Below, one piece after another: positions 8,891 to 19,300 of a stretch of DNA of 64,000 bases (position 1 is the first letter of the stretch; each line of letters opens with the position of its first letter). The stretch is from Algoriphagus sp. Y33 (GTDB lineage: Bacteria > Bacteroidota > Bacteroidia > Cytophagales > Cyclobacteriaceae), in contig NZ_CP061947.1 of NCBI RefSeq assembly GCF_014838715.1, forward strand, positions 3,348,001-3,412,000. The letters are read 5' to 3'. The notes beneath the pieces were generated by a model. That model was not told the DNA's origin. It was given only the letters and a program-made list of their open reading frames with translations, and did not search any database. Position numbers and translations under genes: made by a program.

Positions 8891-9130
8891 ATGAAAAGAG
8901 AGAATTACAATAGAATTAAGGCCGTTTTGGCTGAAGAAGGAAAGAAAAATATTGATTTAGCAAAAAATCTAGGTGTTAAAGATACTACAGTTTCTAGGTG
9001 GGTGACAAATGATTCTCAACCCTCAATTGAAAGGCTTTTTGAAATAGCTGATTTTTTGGAGGTTGATGTGAGGACTTTACTGGTTTCGAATCTCTTAAAG
9101 ATTAAACCTTCGGATGAGCCAAAAATTTAA
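8891..9130 (+). CDS. Small XRE-family helix-turn-helix regulator
   Basis: A 79-residue protein that is almost entirely one HTH_3 domain. IKAVLAEEGKKNIDLAKNLG is followed by VKDTTVSRWVTNDSQPSIERL (helices 2-3, about residues 18-48) and FEIADFLEVDVRTLL. It probably binds DNA as a dimer. The gene faces the three-gene minus-strand cassette convergently (stop 9130, next stop 9228), so it does not share its promoter. A candidate operator overlaps its own -7 box. Regulators of this kind often control defence or toxin genes; which genes it controls here is not shown by the sequence. Confidence 0.85.
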   Translation: MKRENYNRIKAVLAEEGKKNIDLAKNLGVKDTTVSRWVTNDSQPSIERLFEIADFLEVDVRTLLVSNLLKIKPSDEPKI

Positions 9131-9227
9131 AACCATACTCTTCAGTCTATCATTAGAAACTTTGTTTAGCTTCCTTCTCTCTGGTCCTAAAGGGAAGTCA
9201 AGGAAAAAACTTATATAATGCTCCCAC

Positions 9228-10292
9228 CTATTTCCTAATATATTTTTGCAGAACTTTGATTGATGAAGCAGCCAGGTCTTCTGCAGTCTGTGCCCTGCCG
9301 ATTTTTTTCTCATCTGAGGTAATTTCCTGCATTATTTCCTTTTTGATTATATCTGGCATAGAGGTACCATTCCCACCCAACTTAACATGCAACGCATCTA
9401 ATTTCGAGAAAATACTATCAACCCTTATGTTCTTAATAAATTCAATCAGGCCATTGTTAAATCTCTTCATCACATCAATTGGCAAATAAAAGATCAGCTC
9501 TTCATCACCAGCAGGTTTATTAGTAGAAGCTGCAAAAATCTGATTTTGGATCCCGAAAAACTTATCTTTTAAGAAATGAGTATAGTTATCACTGAAGGAA
9601 AAGAATAAGATATATTCCCAAATAATGAGGGTATATGGATATTTAGAATCCGGATAAAAATGAAGAAATGTAGGGGATGATTTAGAATAATCCGGGGATC
9701 TAATCAATTTGTAAGTAATCCCCTTTGCCGATTTCATCTTTTTCAAAATAGTTAGATCCATTTCCTTAAAATCAGTTTTTAATATTTTGAAAAGCATTTC
9801 TCTAAGCCTTTCATTCTGAGGGTCTGAAAGACGCATTCCTCCATTTCCACTAATTGATAATCTCCAAATTATACTTGCCCAAAATAAAAGCCCCAACGCT
9901 GACTGAACACCTGATGAATAGTTATTATTTGATTTCAAATTTAAAGTTTGAGAATACTTCTCTTCAATTACACCCAGTTTTCTCTCGCATTGTGAACAGA
10001 AAATATGGTCAATTATCAATGGATGTGAATTTGCTTCTATTTCCTCTTCTGTGAGGTCACCATAAACCTCTTCAAGTTTTTCAGGAGATACTTCTCTTCC
10101 AAAATAAGAGAATGTATCTCCAGTTTTGATAACAAAGCCTAGTTCATTACCTCTCCCTGTTTTCCCTTCCTCATTTTCAATACGCTTAAGTAAAAAATGC
10201 GGCACTATATGAGATCCTGTTTTGTCAGCAATATGATTGTTGCAAAGTTTGCAGATTCGATCCATTATATTTTTGACAATTGCTTGATTCAA
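9228..10292 (-). CDS. Zinc-finger (HNH/treble-clef-like) protein, last gene of unknown cassette
   Basis: A 354-residue cytosolic protein. The N-terminus has ICKLC (C14, C17) followed by GSHIVPHFLLKR (H28), and a second pair FCSQC (C99, C102). A CXXC...SHxxP...CXXC layout is seen in treble-clef HNH-like nucleases and related zinc domains of phage and defence proteins. The rest (about 110-354) is mixed alpha/beta and unrecognised. The start could also be Met10, which would still keep the first CXXC. It begins 9 bases after the stop of the 568-residue gene, so it is the third gene of one operon. A nuclease effector role is inference, since the classic HNH histidine pair is not obvious. Confidence 0.6.
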   Translation of the reverse strand: MNQAIVKNIMDRICKLCNNHIADKTGSHIVPHFLLKRIENEEGKTGRGNELGFVIKTGDTFSYFGREVSPEKLEEVYGDLTEEEIEANSHPLIIDHIFCSQCERKLGVIEEKYSQTLNLKSNNNYSSGVQSALGLLFWASIIWRLSISGNGGMRLSDPQNERLREMLFKILKTDFKEMDLTILKKMKSAKGITYKLIRSPDYSKSSPTFLHFYPDSKYPYTLIIWEYILFFSFSDNYTHFLKDKFFGIQNQIFAASTNKPAGDEELIFYLPIDVMKRFNNGLIEFIKNIRVDSIFSKLDALHVKLGGNGTSMPDIIKKEIMQEITSDEKKIGRAQTAEDLAASSIKVLQKYIRK

Positions 10293-10301
10293 ACTTTAGA
10301 T

Positions 10302-12008
10302 TTAATTGCAGGATTGCAATTCGGAGAAATTCTTTATAAACCGCCGCCAGTAATAAGGGGGAACGTAAGTTCTGTAATGAAGACAAGACATTAAACCAAC
10401 TGGCCAAAAGCCAGTTCTAACAAAGCCAAAACTATACTCTTGGGAATTATAAAGAAAATCCGATAACACTCCATCTTTGAATTTCTGATAGTCATCCGGA
10501 AATGACAACACGGTCAGTGTATATCCAGTCTCAGGAACAGCCCGACGACGGAACATAACTGACTCTGTTTCCTTTTCAGGAAACCAAAGCATAAGGTTGA
10601 CCTCCTTAAAAACGGAATTGAGATATATTTGTGCTCTGGCATATAATGACGGAGCATCCAAAACAGCAATCCACTCCATCAGACATGATAAAAGAGAGGA
10701 CGAATTTGTTGCATCTGACTTCCGCAATTCTGGTGTAGCCCGAAATTCCGCTACTTTTTCCAGGCTATTCCCATATTCAGGAAAAGTTTTCATCAGCACA
10801 ATTCCTTCAGCCATACTTTCTAGATAATCCTCTATCATTTTTTGGATATCTTCCCCCCTTCCAAACAGATACAGTAGCGTGAAAGCAAGGTTTATCTCGA
10901 TCATTCTGTCATCTGTATCCGGCCCGGTGATGATCTCGTTATTCTCGAATAACCTCAACAATCCGTTTGCAGCTGCTGTTGAATAGGAATCCAGAATATC
11001 CCTCAATTCAGGATTATCTTGTCCAAACAATGCCTGTAGTGTCACACTTTCAATTCCACAGAGGGCTATCTGCCCAAAATGGCTATAGACGACCGAATTG
11101 TAAGTGACAGGATTCGAACAGTATTTTCCAAATCCATCTTCAATCTCGCAAACGGGTAGTAACCTGGACATATAGAACTGATTGATTTGGTTTTTTAGAA
11201 ATAACAGGCCAATAAACACCTCCATTAGAGATGTATCTGAGAGAATCCCTGATTCCCAATATCGCTCCCAAACCTTTAATACCGTAAGTTCTCCTGCCTT
11301 GATTGCCAACATACTATCTTCTTCCCTTTTGCAGTAGTTAAAAACAATTGCTAGTATAAGCTTGATTTTATGAAGGATTTTCAGATTCTCCTTCGTGCTA
11401 GTGTTCTTAATTTTTGAGTTAGCCGCCAATACGTCATCTATCAACAAAGAATAATCTGAAAGGTCATATTCGGAATTATAAAGGTTGACAATCACCTTTC
11501 TGAGCAACTCCCTTGCGCTTTCGGAAAAAACCTTCTCGTTGAGCATTGAATCATATACCATGGAGACAAGTGTCTCCAGCTGCCAAATATCAAAGCTATA
11601 TTTTGGGTAATCTTTTTGAAATGCAGCCCAATTCTGCTGAATAGCAGCTTCGTTGATTCCATTGTGTGCGATTACGATGACAATGGGAAGCCTTTTGTGT
11701 GCAGGCGAGATGTTATTTCTGATATAGACAGAGATAATCTCGCGTAAAGAAGGCTCAAGTGCCTGGTTCCCGCCCTGCCAATTCTTTCGATCAAGATTTC
11801 CTTGTTTTACTGTAATTAGAAAGAGTTTTTTTCTTTTGTCATCAGGATCTTTGCCTATCGCACAAATATCGACTCCATACTGACGTACGCCTTTTTGAGG
11901 CCCGAAAAGTATCTCAAACCCATTTTCCCTTAAAATTTCTTCAATCAAAGCATCAAGTTCCCTGTCTTCTTTTAGCGATGCGACATAGTCAGCCAATATT
12001 AATTTCAT
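10302..12008 (-). CDS. Protein with restriction-nuclease-like N-terminal domain and helical C-terminus
   Basis: A 568-residue soluble protein. Residues 15-100 look like a degenerate PD-(D/E)XK fold: a helix LDALIEEILRENGFEI, then GVRQYGVDICAIG (D47), a strand LFLITVKQG (K68) and a helix with REIISVYIRNN. The usual E/Q two residues before the lysine is Thr66, so catalysis is uncertain. Residues 105-160 (PIVIVIAHNG ... WQLETLVSMVYDS) resemble the tail of Mrr/DUF4365-type nuclease domains. The remaining 400 residues are helical and unassigned. It overlaps the 3' end of the 649-residue gene by 20 bases and is followed 9 bases later by the zinc-finger gene. I do not recognise the full-length family. 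Confidence 0.6.
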   Translation of the reverse strand: MKLILADYVASLKEDRELDALIEEILRENGFEILFGPQKGVRQYGVDICAIGKDPDDKRKKLFLITVKQGNLDRKNWQGGNQALEPSLREIISVYIRNNISPAHKRLPIVIVIAHNGINEAAIQQNWAAFQKDYPKYSFDIWQLETLVSMVYDSMLNEKVFSESARELLRKVIVNLYNSEYDLSDYSLLIDDVLAANSKIKNTSTKENLKILHKIKLILAIVFNYCKREEDSMLAIKAGELTVLKVWERYWESGILSDTSLMEVFIGLLFLKNQINQFYMSRLLPVCEIEDGFGKYCSNPVTYNSVVYSHFGQIALCGIESVTLQALFGQDNPELRDILDSYSTAAANGLLRLFENNEIITGPDTDDRMIEINLAFTLLYLFGRGEDIQKMIEDYLESMAEGIVLMKTFPEYGNSLEKVAEFRATPELRKSDATNSSSLLSCLMEWIAVLDAPSLYARAQIYLNSVFKEVNLMLWFPEKETESVMFRRRAVPETGYTLTVLSFPDDYQKFKDGVLSDFLYNSQEYSFGFVRTGFWPVGLMSCLHYRTYVPPYYWRRFIKNFSELQSCN

Positions 12009-13938
12009 ACCGTTTCAATAGTTTCATTTGGACTCTTATTGATTCTTGATGGACTGGATTCAGGTTCTCTCCCGAGGGAAATTCACGTTCTACCCTGATG
12101 TTACCTAATGGTTGGACTTTATGAAGCAACTCATTTGGCCTTTTTATAGCCCATTTATGAGAATTTATGGCTAGGGTCTTACCAATACTAAAAATCCCTC
12201 TTTTTTTTATTGCCTTTGAATATTCCGTAAGGCTCCGCCCTTCATAGAAATTCACCCATTGAACGAGCTTGGAAGACGGCTTCAGCTCTTTCATTGGGAG
12301 AATGGTATTCAAGTTTTCAAAATATCTCTCGAATACTACCAATGCATCTTCGAACAAAATCTTAGTGAAAGGAGAAAGAGTTCCAGACTTTAGATCTTCC
12401 TTGATAATTTCAAGTGTGCTTCGATAGTTGTAAATCAGGTAATGTTTCAGCAAACGGCCCAAAAACCCAGATAATCCAGAAGATCCATGGTTCACCGACC
12501 TGATTATGGACAACAACAATTTTTGAAGAGGCTCCTTTGAGAATACAAAACCGACAGTTTTTGAAGCCATGTACGCCAAATCCAAATCGGAGAATCCCGC
12601 AAACAGCTCTTTTGGGATATCAAAAATGGTATCGGGTAATTTTCCCGAAGAAAAGCGAAACACACCCCTATGGAAATTGGAATCGTCGGAATTAAGCCAA
12701 GACAGAAATTTCTTCTGAAAAAAAATGATGTCAAGCTGCGCAAGACGCAAAACACTGTCATCCAAAACCTTGCTACCCCCGTCAAGCTGTATCCTGTGCT
12801 CAACTAGTTCGTAGGAGGCATCCAAGTTCTCTTCCATCAAAGATCTCAAAAGGCTGGATTGATAGTATTCTATCTGTAACTCATCGACAGAAATAAGAGC
12901 CTTTAACGTTGAAAAAAACCAGTCCCAATCTATATTGGATTTCTGCTTGGTTAAAAAATAACCAATTCCTAAATAATAATTGTCACCGTTTCCCTGTCTG
13001 GCTAAAGACTGATCAATGAAATCTGTTACACGGGAGTCTATAAAACCGAAAGAGCCACAAATCAATATGAAATCTTTTGCATTAAGTTTTCCAACATCAT
13101 TCAATGAGACGAGGTGCTGAAAATAGTACTCCCTTTCTTCCTCACCTTTCAAGACATTGCCGATGGCAAACATTTTCTCATACCAAAAATGACCGAATAC
13201 ATCAGATTCAAACAAACTTAGATAATATTTGACTCCTTTGGATTGCTTTTTATCAATCATTCGGATCAATGCGGGAAGGGCTTTTCTCGCAGACTCTGAT
13301 GTAAAAAGAACAGGCAAAAATTTTTCAATGTCAACGGCTCCATACTTGCAAAAATCTCCCCATACCACAACTTTTTTTAGGACATCTTCTATCCCAACAT
13401 CGTTAGGATTTCTTTCCATAATCCTAATGATCCAATCAAACAACTCCTCCACAGAAACATCAGAAAAAGGAAGTAAATCGGCTAGCAGAAAAATATCATC
13501 CCAATCTTCCATATCGAACTCTTTTGCCAATCCACTCCAAAATCCCGAATTGTTGTAAACTAGACAGGAAAAAGCCAATAACTCAAGTTGGTTTTCGAGT
13601 TTTTTGAACTTTGAAACTATCAGGGCCCCTTCCAAAGCAGTACGAACTGACCCGATAGTTTTACATTTATCTAGGTTTTGATACAGGCAGCCTTGAATAT
13701 GAGCTAAGAGGAAAACTTCTATGTCAATCAGATGTGAACCTTGACTTGGGAAGAAATCCTCCCACCCTCTTTGATTATTCAGCCAATCCAAAAAGATGTA
13801 ACTACTTATTGATTTCCTGTTTGCCTGAATCTCTAAATCACTAGGTAATAAAACTTCTAATAAATCCAGTTGTGGAGGAAAAGATTTAGTTGTATCCAAA
13901 AGGCTGATGATCTTAGCATAGTCAATTTGTCTAAACAT
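11989..13938 (-). CDS. Large all-helical protein of unknown function (first gene of cassette)
   Basis: A 649-residue protein with no signal peptide, membrane segment, P-loop or metal motif that I can find. Secondary structure looks almost wholly alpha-helical with repeating amphipathic pairs (for example LLADLLPFSDVSVEELFDWI, KALPALIRMIDKKQSKGVKY), suggesting a HEAT/ARM- or TPR-like scaffold. The C-terminal 60 residues are basic (KKRGIFSIGKTLAIN, HKWAIKRPNELLHK, MKLLKRYEINIG). It starts the three-gene minus-strand operon and overlaps the second gene by 20 bases. By analogy with other defence operons it could be a sensor or scaffold for the two nuclease-like partners; that is inference. Confidence 0.6.
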   Translation of the reverse strand: MFRQIDYAKIISLLDTTKSFPPQLDLLEVLLPSDLEIQANRKSISSYIFLDWLNNQRGWEDFFPSQGSHLIDIEVFLLAHIQGCLYQNLDKCKTIGSVRTALEGALIVSKFKKLENQLELLAFSCLVYNNSGFWSGLAKEFDMEDWDDIFLLADLLPFSDVSVEELFDWIIRIMERNPNDVGIEDVLKKVVVWGDFCKYGAVDIEKFLPVLFTSESARKALPALIRMIDKKQSKGVKYYLSLFESDVFGHFWYEKMFAIGNVLKGEEEREYYFQHLVSLNDVGKLNAKDFILICGSFGFIDSRVTDFIDQSLARQGNGDNYYLGIGYFLTKQKSNIDWDWFFSTLKALISVDELQIEYYQSSLLRSLMEENLDASYELVEHRIQLDGGSKVLDDSVLRLAQLDIIFFQKKFLSWLNSDDSNFHRGVFRFSSGKLPDTIFDIPKELFAGFSDLDLAYMASKTVGFVFSKEPLQKLLLSIIRSVNHGSSGLSGFLGRLLKHYLIYNYRSTLEIIKEDLKSGTLSPFTKILFEDALVVFERYFENLNTILPMKELKPSSKLVQWVNFYEGRSLTEYSKAIKKRGIFSIGKTLAINSHKWAIKRPNELLHKVQPLGNIRVEREFPSGENLNPVHQESIRVQMKLLKRYEINIG

Positions 13939-14633
13939 GAAATACCGATTGAATGGTCAATGAAATAGGGTTCATACTATTTAAACTTTATTAAAATAAA
14001 TCCTCTTCTGAGCAAAATCGAATAGCCAACATTCCCTTCTGGGGGTATTCAGATCGTTTGTATTGACTGGTCGGAATTTGTAATTCAATTCTCATATCCT
14101 AAACAATTTGCAATGGGCTTTCTTCTGATGCTTCAGCCATCTAATATTAACCATATTAATACAATCCCCATACCTATTTCTCTAATTTGGGCCAAAGATG
14201 ATTGAATGAAGAACAAAGTTTTAAATAAAGGTTCAACCTTAAGTTATTGGAAACATAATTCCTAGTTGGTATGATTATAGAAATATTATCCATTTAAGTG
14301 CTTTCAAGGAATCATTTGAAGACCTTCCATTTGAGATCGCTTCCTATGATCTCCATTAATTGAAAATGCTTCCTTTAAATCCGTGGTAGGATCAAAATAA
14401 AAAACCTCTACCCATTTAATGACTCTACATTTGCAGTATCTTAATTAAGGTTGGGATAGTGAGCCTATGCCAAAAAGTTATATCATATATACCCTATAAT
14501 AAAGCTAAATCCATTCCCAATAGCAATCACCCTAGTCCTGTTAGATATCGGTTTATTTTGACCTGCTGTCTAAAATCTGATTCGATAGCATTAGTAGTGC
14601 TATCAGTTTACAAAAAAAGTATTTCGTGTGAGG
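13939..14633. other. 695-base gap upstream of the three-gene cassette
   Basis: No solid gene. A minus-strand frame at 13991-14095 encodes 34 residues starting MRIELQIPTSQYKRSEY and ending EEDLF. It is preceded by a 13-codon frame that ends a few bases upstream. It could be a tiny peptide gene or a remnant. The promoter of the minus-strand cassette must lie somewhere in 13939-14100. The remainder (14100-14630) is AT-rich, with no hairpin or conserved motif that I can support. Confidence 0.35.
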
Positions 14634-15530
14634 CTAATCACCATCTCTATTAAAACTAATTCTCGGATAATTTAGAGATTTCCCCAATCCCTCTAAGCCA
14701 GGAAATAAAGTTTCTGGAGTAATATTCATTTGTCTTAAATATTTCAGTACACTATAATTCAATTCCTTAGCTATTGTAATCTTTAATAGGGCGATTTCCC
14801 TTATGTTGTATCCTGACAAGTCATCAAAATGTAATTTTGTAGGGGTTGGTGAGGACAAATAGTACGTTAATGAATGAGAAAACGGAACCATTATGTTTGT
14901 AGGCATAACAAATAATCCCTGCTGAATAGATAAGCGTTCATTACATTGTTCCGGGTTTATCAACAGCAACTCCTTTTCCAATTCCCTATCGAAACTTTTG
15001 TCAGTAATTACACAGTTTGCTTTTTCATTACTAAGCTGATACTCTTTATCCATACTCATACCTCCACCTTTCCCCGTTTTTTCATATTTTTCTCGCAAAA
15101 AACTATCTGAGATACTGTATGTCAAAATATTTTTGTTTATAGCCCATACGGCAGAATTACTTTCGTTATTTGCGATAGCCATTCTTATTGCCACAAATAG
15201 AGACTTAGAAAAGTCCAAGAGCCTAGTTGCCGCTCCGTAATGTTGCATAATAGTTAACCACTCGATATTATTTGTGCTATCCGGCGAATTCTGCGAATAA
15301 AGCGGATATTTCCACTTAAACTCTTTTAACATTTCCTTTTCGTGGTGTGGGATCATTGCTTTGTCTACCAAGTTTGGGAACAATGAATTGATAAGTCTTT
15401 CAAGAGAGGTAGATAAGGGCCAATTTTCATTAGCTTGACCTCTAAACACAAATTGATCTAAAAATCTCTGATTTAAAGTAAAAATATCAGACCACTGATT
15501 TAGTCTACATTCTATATATAATTGTTTCAT
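14634..15530 (-). CDS. FRG-domain protein
   Basis: A 298-residue cytosolic protein with the FRG domain near the N-terminus: QFVFRGQANENWPLSTSLER (FRG at residues 29-31), then EWLTIMQHYGAATRLLDFSKS, the second conserved block, in which the RLLD motif is typical. FRG proteins (named for Phe-Arg-Gly) are found in many phage-defence and mobile-element loci; the biochemical activity is not established. Length is usual. It stands alone on the minus strand, 98 bases beyond the end of the metallopeptidase gene, and closes the hsdR-side group. It is likely another component of the defence island, possibly a free-standing system. Confidence 0.85.
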   Translation of the reverse strand: MKQLYIECRLNQWSDIFTLNQRFLDQFVFRGQANENWPLSTSLERLINSLFPNLVDKAMIPHHEKEMLKEFKWKYPLYSQNSPDSTNNIEWLTIMQHYGAATRLLDFSKSLFVAIRMAIANNESNSAVWAINKNILTYSISDSFLREKYEKTGKGGGMSMDKEYQLSNEKANCVITDKSFDRELEKELLLINPEQCNERLSIQQGLFVMPTNIMVPFSHSLTYYLSSPTPTKLHFDDLSGYNIREIALLKITIAKELNYSVLKYLRQMNITPETLFPGLEGLGKSLNYPRISFNRDGD

Positions 15531-15628
15531 TCCTTACTTATCAATTCCGTATACCTACTTTTGCTTTATAAAATCTGGTGCTTTAGCGTACCCCCACAAA
15601 GAACACTTTCTAAGCCTCTGAATCAAAA

Positions 15629-16324
15629 TTAAGCCATCATCCGCTCCAACTTCTCCTTCCATTTTTCCCAATCAGGCATATAACGGGATTGAAGTCTGAA
15701 AAAAGCAGGAGAATGATCCGGGTGAACCAAATGGCATAGCTCATGAATAATGACATATTCTATGCATCCTTTGGGTGCTTTGATCAACTCAGGATTTAGT
15801 ATTATTTTTCCTTTTGGAGTGCAGCTTCCCCATCTCAAAGCCATATCTCGTATGACCACTGAATCTGGAGCCACACCTTCTGATCTAAATTTTAGAATTA
15901 ACTCAGAAGCAATTTTCTCAAATTTCTTCCGAGCTAGTTGTAGATACCAAGCCTTCATCAATTCTTTCACTTTATCACGATCTGTAGTCTCTACACGAAT
16001 TTCTCCATGAAGTAACTTCACCGAATCCTGACTTGCCTCTTCTATCATCAATCGGTACTGCCTTCCCAGATATAGATGAGTCTCTCCGCTTACATAGTTA
16101 CGCTCTGTTAGTCTCGGCTGGAATGACAAAAAGAAACTCTGCTGCTTTATAATCCATGCAGCACGTTTCTGCAAAACCTGTCTAATCTTTTCTCTGTTGG
16201 CGAAGGCAGGTGCTTTGACCAAGACTTCGGAGGTAGGTGTGACAGTTATTCCCAAGGTTTTCCGATCCGAAAAACTCACTTCATAATCGATCACCCTAGA
16301 ACCAAACTGAATTGAATCTTTCAT
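15629..16324 (-). CDS. YgjP-like (DUF45/M48-type) metallopeptidase linked to hsdR
   Basis: A 231-residue protein of the YgjP/WLM-like zinc-peptidase group. The catalytic motif is VIIHELCHLVHPDHSPAFF: HELCH gives two zinc histidines and the catalytic Glu, and the later histidine in PDHSP is the likely third ligand. The preceding LRWGSCTPKGKIILNPELI block is diagnostic for DUF45. No signal peptide is present. Its ATG overlaps the TGA of hsdR by four bases. DUF45 peptidases are frequent passengers of type I restriction operons; a role in processing or limiting the restriction complex is suspected but unproven. Confidence 0.9.
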   Translation of the reverse strand: MKDSIQFGSRVIDYEVSFSDRKTLGITVTPTSEVLVKAPAFANREKIRQVLQKRAAWIIKQQSFFLSFQPRLTERNYVSGETHLYLGRQYRLMIEEASQDSVKLLHGEIRVETTDRDKVKELMKAWYLQLARKKFEKIASELILKFRSEGVAPDSVVIRDMALRWGSCTPKGKIILNPELIKAPKGCIEYVIIHELCHLVHPDHSPAFFRLQSRYMPDWEKWKEKLERMMA

Positions 16325-19300
16325 GATCGATAGCGTTTTTTGGCAACGGCCAAGATTCTTTCAGCCAAGGAATCGATCTCTGAGTAGGAAATCTCCCTCG
16401 CATGTTTATCACGGACTTCATCTATCAGGTAGTCCCCTATCTCGATAATAAGTTTACCGGTAATCTCTCTTTTGGACTCCCACTCCACAATAGGGCTCTG
16501 CCCCTGACCAAAAACCTCCGCTTTTATAAGCTGATTTATTTTCAATGCGGAAGTTTCGCAGATAGACTTTAGCGCATCGGTGTTGGAAATCTTTTCATCC
16601 AAAAACACCTTGGTCAATCCATAAAAAGCAGCTGCCACCGACTCGTCCTTAAGCAGCTCGGGAATGTCCGAGTCTGTATGATTGAGCACCGCATCCATGA
16701 CATTTTTTGTCTTTTGAAGATATTGGGTTTCCGAAATCCTCCTCGCCTCATAGTCGGCAATTGTTTGGGATAAGAGTTGAGAAAACTTCTTATAAAAAGC
16801 GGGATCTTCATCCATCTTTTCGGAAATATACTTGGCTGTCCGGCTGGCAATTTTGTCTGCTTTCGCTGCCTCTCCCACCGTCTTCTCAACTTCACTAGCA
16901 AAACTGTCTTTGTCAAAAATATTGACCAAATCAGTAATGGGCTCTACCTCCTCTGCAGTCACATGAGTATCTAGCAGTTTTTGAATCTGCTCTTCATATC
17001 GACTATAATCTATCCTGTCAGAAAACCTGGCAACAACTGCGACACGTAGCTTCATAAAAAAAAGCAGATCGGATTTGTACCGATCGATTTCCTTTGGGTC
17101 AGTTCTCTCATGAAAGGAAATGGTCGAAAGAGCAAGTTTCAAACTTTTACCGTAAGAAGTGAGCTTGTCATAAAAAATCACCCTAACTGACTCGTCACGC
17201 AAGATAAGCTGATAAGCCTCCGCATCCCTTGTGTTTTTTACACTTTTAAAAATATCCCAAAGTTCAGAATGCCTCTGCGGAAGTCTGTTGATCTCTACCT
17301 CTATATTCACCAGTGTTCCTTCCATATCGAGCTCATCAAACTCCTGAAAAGCAGCATACATCTTCAATGCATCGTCCAAATTTTCAATGACTCCATAATA
17401 GTCTATCACAAATCCGAAATCTTTACCTTCTTCTACTCGATTCACACGGGCAATAGCCTGGAGCAGTTTGTGATCTTTGAGATTTCTGGTCAAATAAAGA
17501 ACCGTGTTTTTGGGTTCATCAAAGCCCGTCAAAAGTTTATCTACGACAATAATAATTTCTGGATCAGGCAGGTTTTGAAAGCGACTGATCACTTGGCTCT
17601 CGTACTTTTTGGCAGATCCATGCTCCTGCATCATCTTTTTCCAAAACCTTTGCACTTTGTCACTGCTTTGCTCATAGGCATTGTCTTCTCCTTCCCGGTC
17701 GTCAATGGGTGAAATCAAAACTTCAGAGCTTACCAGTCCTATTTCATCCAAGATGTCTTTGTATTTGATTGCGCTTAGCTTTTTGTCGCAGACCAACATA
17801 GCTTTAAACCCTGTTCCTTGCCAATTGTCCCTAAAGTGTCTACTGATATCCCAGCAGGTCACATAAATTCTTTGCTCAGCAGAGTTGATCTGGTCAGCAC
17901 GGCTAAATTTCCGCTTGAAATCAGCCTTTTCCCTATCATTAAAAGGCTCTGAAACCATATCAAAAAATCGATCTAGAGGGCCTGAATTCACTTTTAGATA
18001 TGGCAATCTCCCCTCATACAAGAGTGGGACGACCGCCCCATCTTTCACGGCTTCATCTACAGTGTAGGCATCGATCATTCCCCCAAATTTGGCAGCTGTA
18101 CTCTTCTCTTTCTTGAAAAGAGGAGTACCTGTCATCGCAATAAAACATGCATTTGGCAGGGTCTTTTGCATTTCTATATTGAAGGTTCCATGCTGGGTCC
18201 GATGTCCTTCGTCTATCAAAACAAAAATATTCGGATTTTCCAGCGGCTTTTGAATCTTCTTTATTGCAGCGGTGAATTTATTGATTATTGTGGTGACTAC
18301 AGCATCACTTGGACTTTCGAGCAAATGTACCAGTTGCGTTCCCGTCGACGCATTATTAACTGCCATCCCACATTTTCGAAACGTACTGGTAATTTGTCTA
18401 TCCAGATCCGTCCGATCCGTTACCAAAATGATTTTTGGATTCAAAATGCTTTTTTCCATGGCAATCGCCTGCGCCATCATGACCATCGTAAGAGATTTAC
18501 CACTTCCCTGTGTATGCCAAATCACCCCACCTTCTCGTCGATCCCTACCTTTTGCATCTTTTACTAAAACCTTAAGACGTGCCAATGTCTTCTTGACTGC
18601 AAAGTACTGCTGATATCGAGTGACCTTCTTCGTACCTCCATCAAACAGAATAAAGTTGTATATCAAATCAAAAAGCCTCTCCGGTCGGCATAAATTGAAT
18701 AAAAACTCATCTTGCGCCGTAAATTGTACTTCTCCCTTCTCCAAGTCTTCAAAATATCGCTTGACATAGGAAAAGCGATCCGAAAACAGTTTCTGGTGTG
18801 TGGTAGGATCTAGTTTCTCTTTTTTGATTACCCTTAATTGATCCTCATATTCCTTCCTTTTCAAATCGGATGAAATCTTTTCTTTCCACTGCGCCCAAAA
18901 TTTCAACGGAGTACCATTGGTAGCATAGCTTGTTTCTTGGTTTGCCAATGATACCAGCAGCTGGGCATACACATAAAAATTTCTAATCCCGTCCTCCTGC
19001 TGATTTCTCAAATGTTGGGAGATAGCCTGCTTGATCGGCTCCTTCATGTCCGGTCGCTTACACTCTAGGATCACAATGGGAATTCCGTTGATAAAAATCA
19101 CTAGATCCGGAATGTAATGATCTTTGCCGTTGCTACGTAAGACTTTGAATTCTTCTGAAACCTGAAACTTATTGTTTTGGGGATTTTCCCAATCTATGTA
19201 CTGTAGGGTAAAACTTTTCCGATCTCCATCCACAGTCTGCTCCACGGCCATTCCCAAAGTCAGCAGGTTATAGATTATTTCGGTGGAATGGATATAGCCT

